Positions 22,814-34,225 of a DNA stretch of 64,000 nucleotides are shown one piece after another. The translations under genes and the position numbers were made by a program. A model generated the notes under the pieces. The model was not told the DNA's origin, searched no databases, and saw nothing but the letters and a program-made list of their open reading frames with translations. Numbering within the stretch: the first letter of the stretch is position 1; each line of letters opens with the position of its first letter. This DNA comes from Terebella lapidaria (taxonomy: Eukaryota > Annelida > Polychaeta > Terebellida > Terebellidae). The DNA is taken from the NCBI GenBank assembly GCA_949152475.1, contig OX424570.1, positions 7,800,181 to 7,864,180 on the forward strand. Reading direction: 5' to 3'.

Positions 22814-23531
22814 CAGACATGCCAACAGTCCCGGTTTTCCCGGGATAGTCCCGATTTTTGCCAGCCTGGGATGTTGTGTCCCGTTTTTTTTATTTATCCC
22901 CGGTTTTCCCGGTTTTGGGGTGTTTTTCTCATATTATCGTAAAATCTAGACACTTCCCAAGTCTTCATCCCCGAATCTTGAATAAACAACAAAATTGATG
23001 CGCCAATTGCGAGTGAACGTGCACAAGATTCATTCTTTGAGACGATCCCTCAATTTACGCCGATGACCACAAAACTCGCAACACCCTTTGTGGACTGCTG
23101 GCTGCCAAGATGAACATTTTCCGTGCTGGGGGCATCGCCTGCTATGAATGTCAACCATCTAAAGATGTGTTGCGCAAGGCTAAGTCCATCACATACCAAA
23201 CACTACAGAGCAGACAGCAAGCTTTGAATGAATGAGTGAAATAATCAGTTTGTTCTTGGCTGTGCTGTGCCTATTGTTTTCCCAGAATGAATGATTTCAT
23301 TCATTCCTGGTTGTTATTTTTTCAGATGATGCAAAAATTAAATACATGTTATAATGGTCGAATCAGTAAAATTATAGCTCCAATGTAAATCCCCAAGGAC
23401 CTCTGAGATACACACCAGAATTGCTCTAGAGACTATAAATATGCATTTTTTTCTCGGGGGGCCTACGGCGCCCCCCGAACCCCCAGACCGCATTTGTCCC
23501 GGTTTCATTCATCTCAATGTTGGCATGTCTG
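22814..23531. mobile_element. DNA transposon remnant, 14-bp TIRs, 6-bp target duplication
   Basis: The ends read CAGACATGCCAACA at 22814-22827 and its reverse complement at 23518-23531. Direct repeats ATGAGA flank it at 22808-22813 and 23532-23537. The sister beta copy near 27880 reads AACATGAAGTGATAGG without the insert, confirming an insertion. The ends contain CCCGGTTTTCCCGGG-type palindromes. The CAG start is hAT-like, but hAT normally makes 8-bp duplications, so the superfamily is open. Confidence 0.75.
23049..23235 (+). pseudogene. Possible transposase C-terminal fragment
   Basis: Inside the 22814-23531 element one frame reads about 60 codons to a TGA, including RNTLCGLLAAKMNIF and CQPSKDVLRKAK. 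This layout (a CGLL-AAK segment, then a P-S-K-x-L-x-x-A-K segment close to the end) resembles C-termini of hAT-like (KIAA1586-type) transposases as I remember them. The resemblance is weak and the N-terminal part is missing. The upstream stop lies near 23039. Confidence 0.35.
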
Positions 23532-25489
23532 ATGAGATGATAGGTGTCATGCCATTATTATCGAAGGATTCTGCACAACATCATAGGAATTATTGAGCAC
23601 TATTGATTGAATGTAAAATGAACAAGTCATGGGTGTTCTTTCACTCCTTATCAAAACATAACTACTACTTGGGAATAATCGCAGACTCATATCTTGCCAG
23701 GTACTCGAGGATACTGATTCAAGACACCTGAGTTGAATCCAAGTTTTGAGTATTGATATACAATGTACTGCAATGCAGTGGGACAGCGGATAAAAGCAGC
23801 AGGGCAACTGACACCAAGAGACCGTCTGAGTAGCTGCCTATTGTCATCAAATGATGCACAAAACACTGACTAGACACTGTTATAACCTTGTGCCTCATTG
23901 GATGACACTGGAGCTATATCGCCAATACTGCCACTGCCAGCTAATGAATGGACAGATTGGCAAGGTGCTAAGGAGCACACAGCCAAACATGGATACTAAA
24001 TCTACTTTTCAAAAAGAAACCTGATTCCACCCGTGTCAAGTTCCATGTATCGTGTATTTTCAATAATAATAGTATTAAACAAATGAGCCACTATATGTAG
24101 GGGAATTTGTGTGTATGTGCCATCTGATGGCGCAACGTTGATGGCACAACGTTATGACTACACAACGTTGCTGACGATATCCTGTAACATTTATCAAACA
24201 TCATATAACCTACTTTATGTTTATGGTATTCAATAAATGAGACATAGACATTATCTGTAGAAGTATGTGTGTGGCTGTTTCATCACTGATAACATGGCTA
24301 CATATATAATCTCGCTGATAATTTCTAAAAGATATCTCATACAGACTCATTTGCTCGGATTAATGGATTGCTTCACATATCAAGATTTTGAGGTTTCGGA
24401 CGATTGCTCCAGCCAATTTTACTGACAAGATATTGAAGTTATGAGAGTATATGATACTTATGCATCTTAGCAGATATCCCATTTCTGGATATATATCAGC
24501 CTGACACAAAGTCACAAAATAGTGATGTGTGCTTTGTGTAGAATCAATGACCAGTAAAATAGTGAAGAATAGAACGTTTACTACACTGATACATTTTGTA
24601 GAACTGAATAGAAAAATAAACGCAAGTTCGATGTTGGGAACTTGTTTGTTGTGTCGATGCCTGTACATATATTGTAGCACACACAATTTCAATATATATC
24701 AGGATCATTGGTACAGGTGGCAAATCTGTTGACAAGGGCATTATCTCACTTACAGGCCGCTGCTATCGAAATTTAAGTACGTTCTTGAACAGTTGATATT
24801 CTGATAGATCATAAATGATGGCCTGCTCAACTACTTTGGTGAAACACAATAATATAAGTGTTGTGCAGCCGAATAATTTATAGTTTCGTTAATTTAAATG
24901 TGAAGTGTATAGTATATTAGTTATGGGTTATGTTTGTGAATGTAACAATGTGCAGCAACACTGCAACGACATTCTTTCCCTACTCGTTTAGAATATATAC
25001 ATTGTATGGATCATGGCTCAAGGAGACTTTCGTATCAGTAAATCCACATGACGTGGATCTGAAATACGAGACTACTTCAAATGAAACGTGAGCTCCGTAA
25101 ACACAAACAAGGGATGTGTTCGATGTAACAGTAAATTTAGCATTGAATAACAGATGCCATACTGAATTTCTTACCATGGTTCCGTCCCACTTCTGAGTAT
25201 CTGGGTAACCTACATCTCCTGGTGCTATTAGTTTACAAGCCTTTGTATATACGCAAACTGACCTTGAATAATATGTAGTAAGTGTATGTCAGAGGTAATA
25301 ATTAATCACGTATTCACATGTCATACCCACTGTACGATCTGCCAGTTCGCCCAGTAGGCATATGCTAGGCTGAATCATGATATCAGATACAAGTCATATA
25401 TAGTTTCATATATAGTTTCAAATATGTTTTAAAAAGATGTTATGAAGGTTCAAAAAATCATTTGAGCAGACATATCTTTTTTTCATCAG

Positions 25490-26020
25490 ACTCATTATGA
25501 TTTTTCTAACTTGTTTGCACCATTTTTTGCTGATATTTTCGCGTTGCTAAACGATTTTTTATTAATATTTGGCGTACTTCACCTGGGAATCAAACGGCAA
25601 TTTTCTGCTTAATTTCAGACCCCTATCTCAAAATTCAGAAAGTCAATCTACCAAAATGTTGAATTTCAAATAAAAATGTGGTATTTGGAACCGATTAGTT
25701 GATTTGGTTGTGTTTACATCCATCAGCATTCAAAGCATCGCTGTAATTTTGGACCAGAACACAAATTTAGGTGTATGCTACACAAACATATTTCGAAATA
25801 TTGCACCGCTACAAAAGCATGCGAATGCACATTCGAGCGGGTGCGAACCCAGAAATGCAATGATGGGGCTGAATTTAACAATGGAGTAGATCGCCAACTT
25901 TTGCGATTTTTGCGATAGAAGTCTGAAGTTCGGTAGAAAATTGCTGTTCGAGTCCCCTTGAAGTAGGCCATGTTATAATACGTCCCTGGCAACAACCAAT
26001 GTTAAAAGGTTAGAGATATC
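25490..26020. mobile_element. Palindromic MITE family, copy 1
   Basis: The left arm begins ATGATTTTTCTAACTTGTTT. The right arm contains the reverse complement words of the family (GATAGAAGTCTGAAGTT, GCCAACTTTTGCGAT). It shares its layout with copies at 35767, 54309 and 62153. The outer ends are worn, with no target duplication visible. Confidence 0.65.
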
Positions 26021-26319
26021 GAAGTATAAGTTAAAACTATATCTAAGACATATTTTTTTAGAAACAGGAAGGAAGTAGGCATATATTCATCATCATTATA
26101 TACGGCCCGAAGTGAATTGATTCATGTCGGAGAGTAGTAGCAAAAGACGAATTGTTGTTGTTTGATATTTTTTATTTTTCGAGCGGGCGGGGGGCATTAA
26201 TTATAGCACATCCAGCTCTTGGGGTGATAATGATGAAGCTCGAGCTTTACTGTCGTGTCCATCAGTTAGCTGCAATTTCTTGTAAATGTCACCGGGGATT
26301 GTTCCCGAGAAGAAACCAG

Positions 26320-28340
26320 ATATGTTTACGACCTAATTGCCTTTTCTGTTATTCAAGTATGCATTTTCAATCTAATTTATTTGTTAAAGGGGATGATTCA
26401 GGTTTAGTGTACGGTTACCGTTGGTTATAAAGTGTTTCCTTTCTTTGTGAAGTATTATGAGAAATGACGATCCATTGGTCAATTATTTGTGAACAGTTGT
26501 AAGTGCTTCCATGTGGTGAGAAACCGCTTAAAGTTCACACACAATTTGTATATTGTGTACTGATCATGATTAAATGCATTTATTAGCAGTGTATCCTGAT
26601 TCTTTTTCATACAGTTATTATCAAAACTCTTATTATAATTATGTAACATTATATGTTTATGATTTACAAAAAAAATGTGAGGCTGTGCCTCTTTCTGATG
26701 CTCTGATGTGACCATAGAAACATAATGAAACATTTTGTTGATGTTGATCATTTGGACAAGATCAGACGGACTCACGAAGATCATCAACAACGGAACATCC
26801 AAGTAGTGGCATTCTTGGCCAATGATGTTTTGAGCCCGGTTATAACTTAAAGTACTAGTAAAGTGCAAATATGATGTGAGCTTATATGAAAGATCTCATT
26901 GATCTGAGCAAAATGGTCTTTACGGCATGTAATTATCACAATCCGTTCAAAAGTTACAGCACTTTGAAGACTGAAATTGGCAAATTTGCTTTTTCAAATT
27001 ATTTAGCTAATTAGTATGCAAATTAGATATTCATGGCGTCATCGGGGGAAGCTGTCTTAATTAGCTACTTTAATAGGTATTATTTATTCATTTAGTGTTA
27101 TGATCATTCATTAAAACTTATTCCATACAGTGTTCAATATTAATAATCAGTGTTTTCACTTTCTGAGTTGTTGTCAAGGCAACCAGTGACCTGGTATGGC
27201 CCTTAGCAACCATGGTTGCTAGGGCCAAAACTCACTCAGAATAGGGTATGCACGAATAAAAACGGTGCCGACTCGAGCACTATATTAATTTAATTAATAA
27301 ATAATCGACAGAAAGTCTGCAGATAGCTCGACTTGGCAGGTAACAGCCATGGCAACCATGGGTAACTAAGGCTCTAGGGAAAGACTGGTAACCATAGCAA
27401 CAGTACAGTTTGTGTGGATATTGACTATTCGTGATACATAACAATATGCACTAGTCAGATCTTCAGATTCTTCAATTAGAACCATTTTTTTCGTGGCCTA
27501 AAATATCCTAATTTAAATTTGTTCCCCTCATGACGTCATGAATTCTCATTAACATCTAATTTGCATATTACTGAGTTGCTGAGACTTTTCTGTAATGTAG
27601 TGCCGGAATGGCAGTTTCAAATGGCTGTAACTTTTGAATGGATAGTGATATTGATATACCGTAAAGACCATTTTGCTCAGATCAATGAGATCTTTCATAT
27701 AAGCTCACATCATATTTGCACTTTACTAGTACTTTAATATCTCACCTGTCCTCATAGAAAATGAGGTTGGGAATAATATGTTATGTTCATAAACTGTCAG
27801 TTTGGTACTTGATCAAAGACATACTGATATTTAGTCAATGTTTATTATTACCCAAATAATCCTATTACCCAAAACAATCTAACATGAAGTGATAGGTGTC
27901 GTGCCTTGATTATCACATGATTTGTGCATAATATCATAGACAAATACTGAGTGACAACGAATAAGGTAAATGAACAGGTCATGAGTGTTTTTACTCTTCA
28001 TTGCTCATCCAAACATAACTACTTGGAAGTAACTACAGCCACATAACCTGCCAGGTACGCGATATATCACTGATATTCATGTTTTTTATGATATAACCAA
28101 TATCAATATTACATGAGGTGATAGTTGTCATGCCTTGATTATGAAAAGGAATTTGCACAATATCGTAGTCAATTACTGAAAGTATATCAATTAAAATGAA
28201 AATGTACAGGTCCTGAGTTTTTTTTAATTTGTTTTTATTCTTGACTCCTCATCATAACATAACTACTACTTCTGAATAATCGCAGCCACATAGCTTGCCA
28301 GATACTCCAAGACACTGATTCAAGTCACGTGACGGTCTGA
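26320..28340. repeat. Diverged duplication 'beta', copy 4, with inserted MITE
   Basis: 26325-26846 matches 22203-22720, and 27738-27830 resumes the match at 22735-22800 after the TTAA MITE. 27885-28030 and 28115-28280 both resemble 23534-23660 (a GATAGGTGTC-GTGCC block), so a sub-block is itself duplicated here. No gene recognised. Confidence 0.6.
26851..27733. mobile_element. TTAA-flanked MITE with 75-bp perfect TIRs
   Basis: The arms at 26851-26925 and 27659-27733 are identical inverted repeats starting AGTACTAGTAAAGTGC; imperfect pairing continues for roughly another 130 bp. TTAA flanks both ends (26847-26850 and 27734-27737), the target of piggyBac and Kolobok transposases. There is no ORF, so it is non-autonomous. 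It interrupts beta copy 4, whose sister copy 3 is uninterrupted here. The centre holds palindromic GTTGC...GGCAAC words. Confidence 0.85.
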
Positions 28341-28774
28341 AGTGAATCCCCTTCCCACTCAGTTATAATTTAAGTATGAAGGCAATACACTTCACGAGTA
28401 CGGAAATGTCTGCAGAGTCACCAAATTCTTTGTTATTGTCTTTGAATTATTCATGATCTAGGAAATGTCAGTATATATATGGAATCCGTTCTTAAGACAA
28501 TCACAACGTCGAGGACTCATGAACATTTCAATACCGGTTCCCGTATATCAGGATGCTTTAGCTGGAAATGAAGGCCGAACTCAACTGCAGTCCACTTTCA
28601 AAGCTACGATCCTCATGTCATTTCATTAATTTTTTTGTGACGGTTTCTGTTAAATTATCAGATATATGCAGTCTAAGCACACTCACATGAGCCATAAACA
28701 CTTAATTCTCTTAGCTCTCCAGCTTAGCCAGAATTGAAAGGACAAGATATCAACCGGAGTTATAAAGTGGAAAT
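28340..28774. other. Non-coding gap
   Basis: No gene, repeat match or motif recognised between the end of beta copy 4 and the start of alpha copy B. Confidence 0.4.
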
Positions 28775-29900
28775 ACAATATACTAGAAATATATGGATGT
28801 AATACCTGATGGTGAAGGAACATGAGGACCATGGCGATAGAAAATGCAGGGATAATTTTCTGTATTTGAGGGCAATATTAAATTATTTACAGTGACCTTA
28901 TATGAGTTGCCCTGACTTATCAAAGGTATTATCTCATGCATTAACTCATGCATGTTTTTCTTTGTTGTTGTTAACACAGAATTACCCTCGATTCTCCGTT
29001 TTGTGTGTGAATGTCTTAATGTAATGATTAATATTGTGGACAACATATATTTAACACCTTTGTGAAAAGTATTTTCGTTTGTTACTAATAAAAAAGTTTA
29101 AACTTTATTTATTTTACAACAATTGATGAACAAGCATCAGCTTATATTAACATCTCTTGTTGGCTCGGATCTTGGCGTGAGGGTAGTCATTAGTGTGGGA
29201 GGAAACCAGAGAACCTGGCAAAAACCCACTTGGCCGGATTGGCGACCACATACCACCTCACATACTGCCGAGACAAGGGATCAAACCCACGTGAATAAAT
29301 ACATTTGTGTGTCTTTTATTACATGAATGTGATATCAAAGATGATGAGTTGTTCGTGTATGATAGAAGTTATAAGTCACTTCAGGTAAAGATGTGGATTT
29401 TTCAATGAGGTTGAGGAATTAGCATGTTTGTGTTTTGTCGGTGAGGTATTGATGTAACTGGGTACCAACCAACGTCTATATAATAGCTGATGCAAACAAG
29501 TAAATTTAGTGTGAACTTTGTAACTCTATCTTATATTTTCTAATAAGAAAGGTATTCTGTAAAAACGATTATATTCACACCCTGTCTGCCACTGTTGACG
29601 TCATTGCGGCTTCAGACAGGAATATTTGACCGGGATTCGAATCTTAGTGTTTTACCTAAGGTTGGTTTTGATTTTTTGTATTTTTTGCGGTGATTGGTAT
29701 CATCGAAATCCACAATACCAGTAGTAAATCAATACCATACCCTTTAATGGTCCAACAAACTTTAGTAACATTGAGTGCAAACCTGGAATGTGGGTGTATG
29801 GACAATTGACTGATATCATCTCCCAAAACCAAACCAATCAATGAATGACGATAGCCTGTAAAGTCGTGAACTGTGCAACTGAAATGTTGCATAGTCAATA
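28775..29900. repeat. Segmental duplication 'alpha', copy B, part 1
   Basis: Matches 8880-10010 with frequent substitutions and small indels, and is cut at 29900 by the 7 kb TIR element. The counterpart in copy A continues without interruption, giving an empty-site reference. Confidence 0.85.
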
Positions 29901-29941
29901 GACTTTTTTCGTGTCGGGGGTATTTCGAGGGTGTTTCGGGG

Positions 29942-31514
29942 TTAAGTAACGCAACTATCGCGTCTTCTCGGCACCCAGGGGTTTATTCAGTGATGCGTGC
30001 AGCTTAAAGCAAACTAATCCCGCAAGAGCGATTTCCAGTCGACACCCCACAGAGATTGAGACCAAACAAAATTATAAACTAATTTATAGTGTCTAACTAA
30101 TTTACCACTATTACTGTTCATTGTATTACAATCTCCGTGTGTGACTTATGCAAGGACTCTGGTTCATCGGGTCTCAGTAGCTCAATGGTCCAGTGTTCAC
30201 CTCACACATGTTTTTGGCAAGAACGTGTAGTGTGTCACCGTCGAGATTTGAGTCGTTTGTTATAATTCGGATTCAAATTAGAAGAATTTGATATGTGAAA
30301 GCATATTTATATATGAAACGAATCACGTTCTATACACGTCGGGAAGGGTAGTCTGTTTTATATTCACATATGTTTCATTAGAAGTACAGACAGCTATATG
30401 CTATTCCTACGATAAATGTACATCAGAGCAGTAAATGTCATTCGAATTAAAACGCGCCGGTCAGCGTGTTTTTGGTCTTTTGGGGTGGAAGGGGGGGGGG
30501 GAGGGATTTTTGGGGATCACTGAAATTTTTGGTCTCACGTTACATATGTACATATGTATATACTGACGTATGGATATCGATATAGATAAATCCATATTTT
30601 AGGAGTGATTCATGAATGATACTCACAAAATCAGTATCATGAACGGTCAAATTCGACGAGTGATAAACCTATAGGCCTAATGATAGCCCTGTTAATACCA
30701 CAGACACATATCTTGTCAGTGTCATTGATTTTGCTCCAGGTTACACTTTTCATCGTGATTTTATTCACATTGACACATAGCTTAAAACCAGCAAAAACGT
30801 TTGCAAAATATAGCCCGATTGGACTGGCAAATGTATCGACCGATACACCAGCACACCCGCGTTTTCGTTTAGTTTTTTTCCTCGCAGCGATATTTTCTTG
30901 TCGTATCGAAACAATTCGTCTTGTAAACCACTGCCAGCATTGAGAATATCTGTGTAAAAGGAGAATAACACTATGATATGTTTGTACACAATGGTCATCA
31001 TAGTAAGGATATAGTATTGGCGTATCGCTTGAAAAGCCGAATTATTAATTGGCGCATCAGGAACGCATAATCAGCAAAAATTCTCACCCATTCATTTCGA
31101 TAGCACGACTGTATTCACGTTCGTCATTGCTTCAATCTTGAAGATCAACTAATTATCTGACTGTAGCCTAACACGCGACATGTCAATGTTACGATTTCAC
31201 AGAAACATGATCAGTTTGTTTTTGATACATTTATCACGTTCGGCCATGTTGATGTGCCAATTGCAGTTTCGCACCAGTGATACTGAATGAACACAGTTTC
31301 ACACTGTTTTTTTTTTGCACTCTTCAGAATTCGTTGCTACAACCATGACATAGATCATAATTTGGTCATGATGTCAATATGCAATTTCAATAAAGTTTCA
31401 AAAACTTCACAAAATATCCCATATTTTTCTGTATACGATTTACCGTGCGGTCGTTTCATGGATTCCGGGCTTACGAGTACATATTGCACTGTCCAAATTA
31501 TGTAATAAATGTTG
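29942..31514. other. Left internal part of the 7 kb TIR element
   Basis: Apart from the possible SINE head and a G-run near 30490, nothing is recognisable. An 87-codon hydrophobic frame (30680-30943) has no supporting signal. Confidence 0.4.
30168..30260 (+). repeat. Possible tRNA-derived SINE head
   Basis: TAGCTCAATGG at 30178-30188 matches a Pol III box A, and GATTTGAGTC at 30245-30254 matches a degenerate box B at eight of ten positions. Their spacing is wider than in a normal tRNA. No cloverleaf is convincing, so this is not called a tRNA gene. Confidence 0.3.
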
Positions 31515-34225
31515 AATAGACGTGGAATCAATACCCAGTATCAAGTATTCCGAGCAAACAAAACAGGGTCCGTTATCCAATCTCATAGTCCGGGGACAGA
31601 AAGTCATATCAGGCATACGAAGTGAGAGAAAACAAAAATGACAGGGAAACTCATGAACCCCCGTAAATGGCCATCAGGAGGTGAAATCAGGTGTTCCGGA
31701 AAGAGTGAGCATTTCCTGCCCCACTAGTGGCACCCGTCATGAATTCCCCAAAATTAACATGAAAATAGATCTAGTTGCATGGCAGACATGGATTTGCTGT
31801 ATTTATCAACCAGATCATGATGACGTCCATAGAATTTCTTAAACGCAGCGATAAGTCTTGGTAAAACATATCCTTGTCGTAGCAGTTTAGAGACTAGCTG
31901 GGCACTTCGATAGACAAAGTCCTCATATTTGCAACTAGCTCTCGAATAGCGTATAAGTTGAGAAACAAACACACCATATGCCGGTGACATAGGAATGTTG
32001 CTGCTTAGAAAAGGGAAATTGACTATGGAAAAATTGAAATCATCACGTTTGTCATATAATCTAGTTGACAGGTTAGAATCATTATCAATCTCCAACCTCA
32101 GGTCTAGATAGTTGGAAAAATTAGCGGATTCTGTAGTATCCTTAATTTCAAGTTCCTTAGGATATATGACATCCAAATAATCACCAAACCTGGGATTATT
32201 TAGCGACAATACATCATCTATGTATCGGAAAGTGAAATTAAAATTACATGTTAGTTTCTTAGAACCTCCTCTTTGTAAATGTTGGATAAAATCTGATTCA
32301 TATGAGTATAAAAACAGGTCTGCCAATAATGGTGCACAGTTTGTACCCATGGGAATACCAATAGTTTGTTGAAATATTCGACCACCAAATTCCACAAAAA
32401 TATTATCAATCAGAAAATTAACCATATTTACCACATCTATTTCAGTATATTTGTATGGGGCATCAGAGTCGCCTTTAACAAAATAAGCGGTATTATATTT
32501 AACTACAATATAGTGGTACCGACGTTGTCCCTTTTTAGAGAAAAATGAATTATTGATTAGTTTTTTAAGCTGAGATTTCAGTTCAGAATGAGGTATAGTT
32601 GTGTACAAAGTGGAGAAATCAAATGTTTTGATAGACGTTACTTTTGAAAGTGTGTGCGCATGTAGATATTCCAATAAAGATTTGGAATTTTTTAATATCC
32701 ACATTTGGTTTATACCACTTCTAGAATAGATGGTTTCAGAGTACTTTTGGAGACCCTGTTTAATTTTAGACAATATAGTAGTTAATATTTTAGAAAGGGC
32801 TTTGGTAGAACATGATGCTGAACCTGAAATATATCTTTGTTTGTGTGGATTTTTGTGCAACTTTGGGATCCAATATAAGTTCGGTAGATTAGAATCTTTA
32901 CATGAGGTAGTAATACCAAACGAATGCAATACAGACAAATGATTTGATAAGATATCCTGTTTGGGCACGGTAATGGCTTGGTATGTACTATTGGGATTAG
33001 TATTGTTGGCAATACCCAGTTCGTCAAACAGGCACTGTATATAGTATGCTTTACAAACAAAAACAACATTATTAGAAGCTTTATCTGCAGGGACAATGAC
33101 GAACCTTTCTTGAAGTTTCAACAAACTATTAGTAACCACGGGATCATTGAAGACAGAGCTATATTTAGTACTAACTGACTTTGACAAAACATTGATGCGT
33201 TTGTTTACCAATGACCTAATCTGTTTGACCCATTCTGACAGAGAATCAGTTTCTGCCTTTTCTCGCTTTGTCCATTTTCTGGCATGCTCCTCAACTGCAT
33301 CCATGATTAACTTAAAATTGTATCTCCATGAAAACGACGTGGGCTCTCTATATTTGGGACCTTTGGACAAAATGTCTTTCAATGATTCATTCTCCACTAT
33401 ATTGAGGTCGCCTGAAATAACATGCCCAACTGGATCGTGTATGAACGGAGAGTTAATGCAAGTGCAGGAGGGTGGGTTATGTAAGAGATCATCAATATCC
33501 AAATCATTCAATGTTTGTTTGTAGTTGAAAATCTTGGAAGCAACAGATTTGGTATATGGGTAGGATACAGATGGAGCAGCCGTGTCAGTGAAGTATGATG
33601 GTACCTGGGACTGAACAGACTTATGATGTAATATATTACCGATGTTAATTGCATCAATACCTTTATTGGCAAATTTTATCTTCAGAAAAGACCGTTTGGG
33701 TGGTATATATTCGGAATTCTGTGTTGGCTTATAAAGCCGATGATAAACAATATCCATGATAATGGAATACAGACGAAATTCATAGCTATTGGTATTTCTG
33801 ATATAGTGGGTAGGACATTGGTCCTCTAGTTCTTTAAGTTTAACATGAGGTATGGCAAATAATTTAGTGCGAACATAGTGCAGTCCAAGTGGTTGTTTCA
33901 ATATTTCGAGTAGACCATCAAAGGAAATATTATGAATAGATGGTCGATTATAATGTCGTTGTCCATGGCTTCGTTTCCTACGTTTAAATGATGTAAATAA
34001 ATTCATTACTTATATTGTCAAACAATGATTTCATTGAATTTCAGAACAACGATCAAGACTCACTTCATTTTTTTGTCTCTAAATCATGAAACTGGCCGAT
34101 TGCTTACTAGCCAAACACTGACGATATTACGTAAGGAGGATGCCTGTGGCATTTTGTTACAATTCACCCATTATAACAGAACCCAGCTTTACATTGGATC
34201 CGAAAGTCTAAGACTGAGAAACATG
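31515..34225 (-). mobile_element. Penelope-like retroelement, near full length
   Basis: The 3' boundary at 31515 is defined by the truncated sister copy at 16806. It comprises about 240 nt of 3' UTR, a 750-codon RT ORF and about 200 nt of likely 5' UTR up to the A-rich tail of the neighbouring LINE. The 5' end is not proven. It lies within the 7 kb TIR element. Confidence 0.8.
31754..34006 (-). CDS. Penelope-like reverse transcriptase without GIY-YIG
   Basis: An intact 750-residue frame starts at ATG 34006. The N-terminal half is of unknown fold. FVIVPADKASNNVVFV and LYWIPKLHKNPHKQRYIS match the Penelope fingers motifs. TFDFSTLYTTIPHSEL is motif A, GIPMGTNCAPLLADLFL motif B, and FRYIDDVLSL motif C with the catalytic Asp pair. 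YLDLRLEID follows as the downstream motif, then a conserved C-terminal block (SNIPMSPAYGVFVSQLIRYSRA) and a YGRHHDLV region. There is no C-terminal GIY-YIG endonuclease and no N-terminal one, so the element would rely on other ends for priming. The ORF carries no stop or frameshift, suggesting recent insertion or purifying selection. It is similar to proteins common in oyster and lancelet genomes as I remember them. Confidence 0.85.
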   Translation of the reverse strand: MNLFTSFKRRKRSHGQRHYNRPSIHNISFDGLLEILKQPLGLHYVRTKLFAIPHVKLKELEDQCPTHYIRNTNSYEFRLYSIIMDIVYHRLYKPTQNSEYIPPKRSFLKIKFANKGIDAINIGNILHHKSVQSQVPSYFTDTAAPSVSYPYTKSVASKIFNYKQTLNDLDIDDLLHNPPSCTCINSPFIHDPVGHVISGDLNIVENESLKDILSKGPKYREPTSFSWRYNFKLIMDAVEEHARKWTKREKAETDSLSEWVKQIRSLVNKRINVLSKSVSTKYSSVFNDPVVTNSLLKLQERFVIVPADKASNNVVFVCKAYYIQCLFDELGIANNTNPNSTYQAITVPKQDILSNHLSVLHSFGITTSCKDSNLPNLYWIPKLHKNPHKQRYISGSASCSTKALSKILTTILSKIKQGLQKYSETIYSRSGINQMWILKNSKSLLEYLHAHTLSKVTSIKTFDFSTLYTTIPHSELKSQLKKLINNSFFSKKGQRRYHYIVVKYNTAYFVKGDSDAPYKYTEIDVVNMVNFLIDNIFVEFGGRIFQQTIGIPMGTNCAPLLADLFLYSYESDFIQHLQRGGSKKLTCNFNFTFRYIDDVLSLNNPRFGDYLDVIYPKELEIKDTTESANFSNYLDLRLEIDNDSNLSTRLYDKRDDFNFSIVNFPFLSSNIPMSPAYGVFVSQLIRYSRASCKYEDFVYRSAQLVSKLLRQGYVLPRLIAAFKKFYGRHHDLVDKYSKSMSAMQLDLFSC

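Larger units (their letters stand above)
22200..25480. repeat. Diverged duplication 'beta', copy 3, with inserted element
   Basis: 22203-22700 matches 26325-26850 (for example TACGACCTAATTGC, and AACATCCAAGT near the end). The copy is interrupted by the element at 22814-23531; sequence on either side is contiguous in copy 4. The remainder to about 25480 has no recognisable gene. 25190-25330 resembles 17810-17940. Confidence 0.6.
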
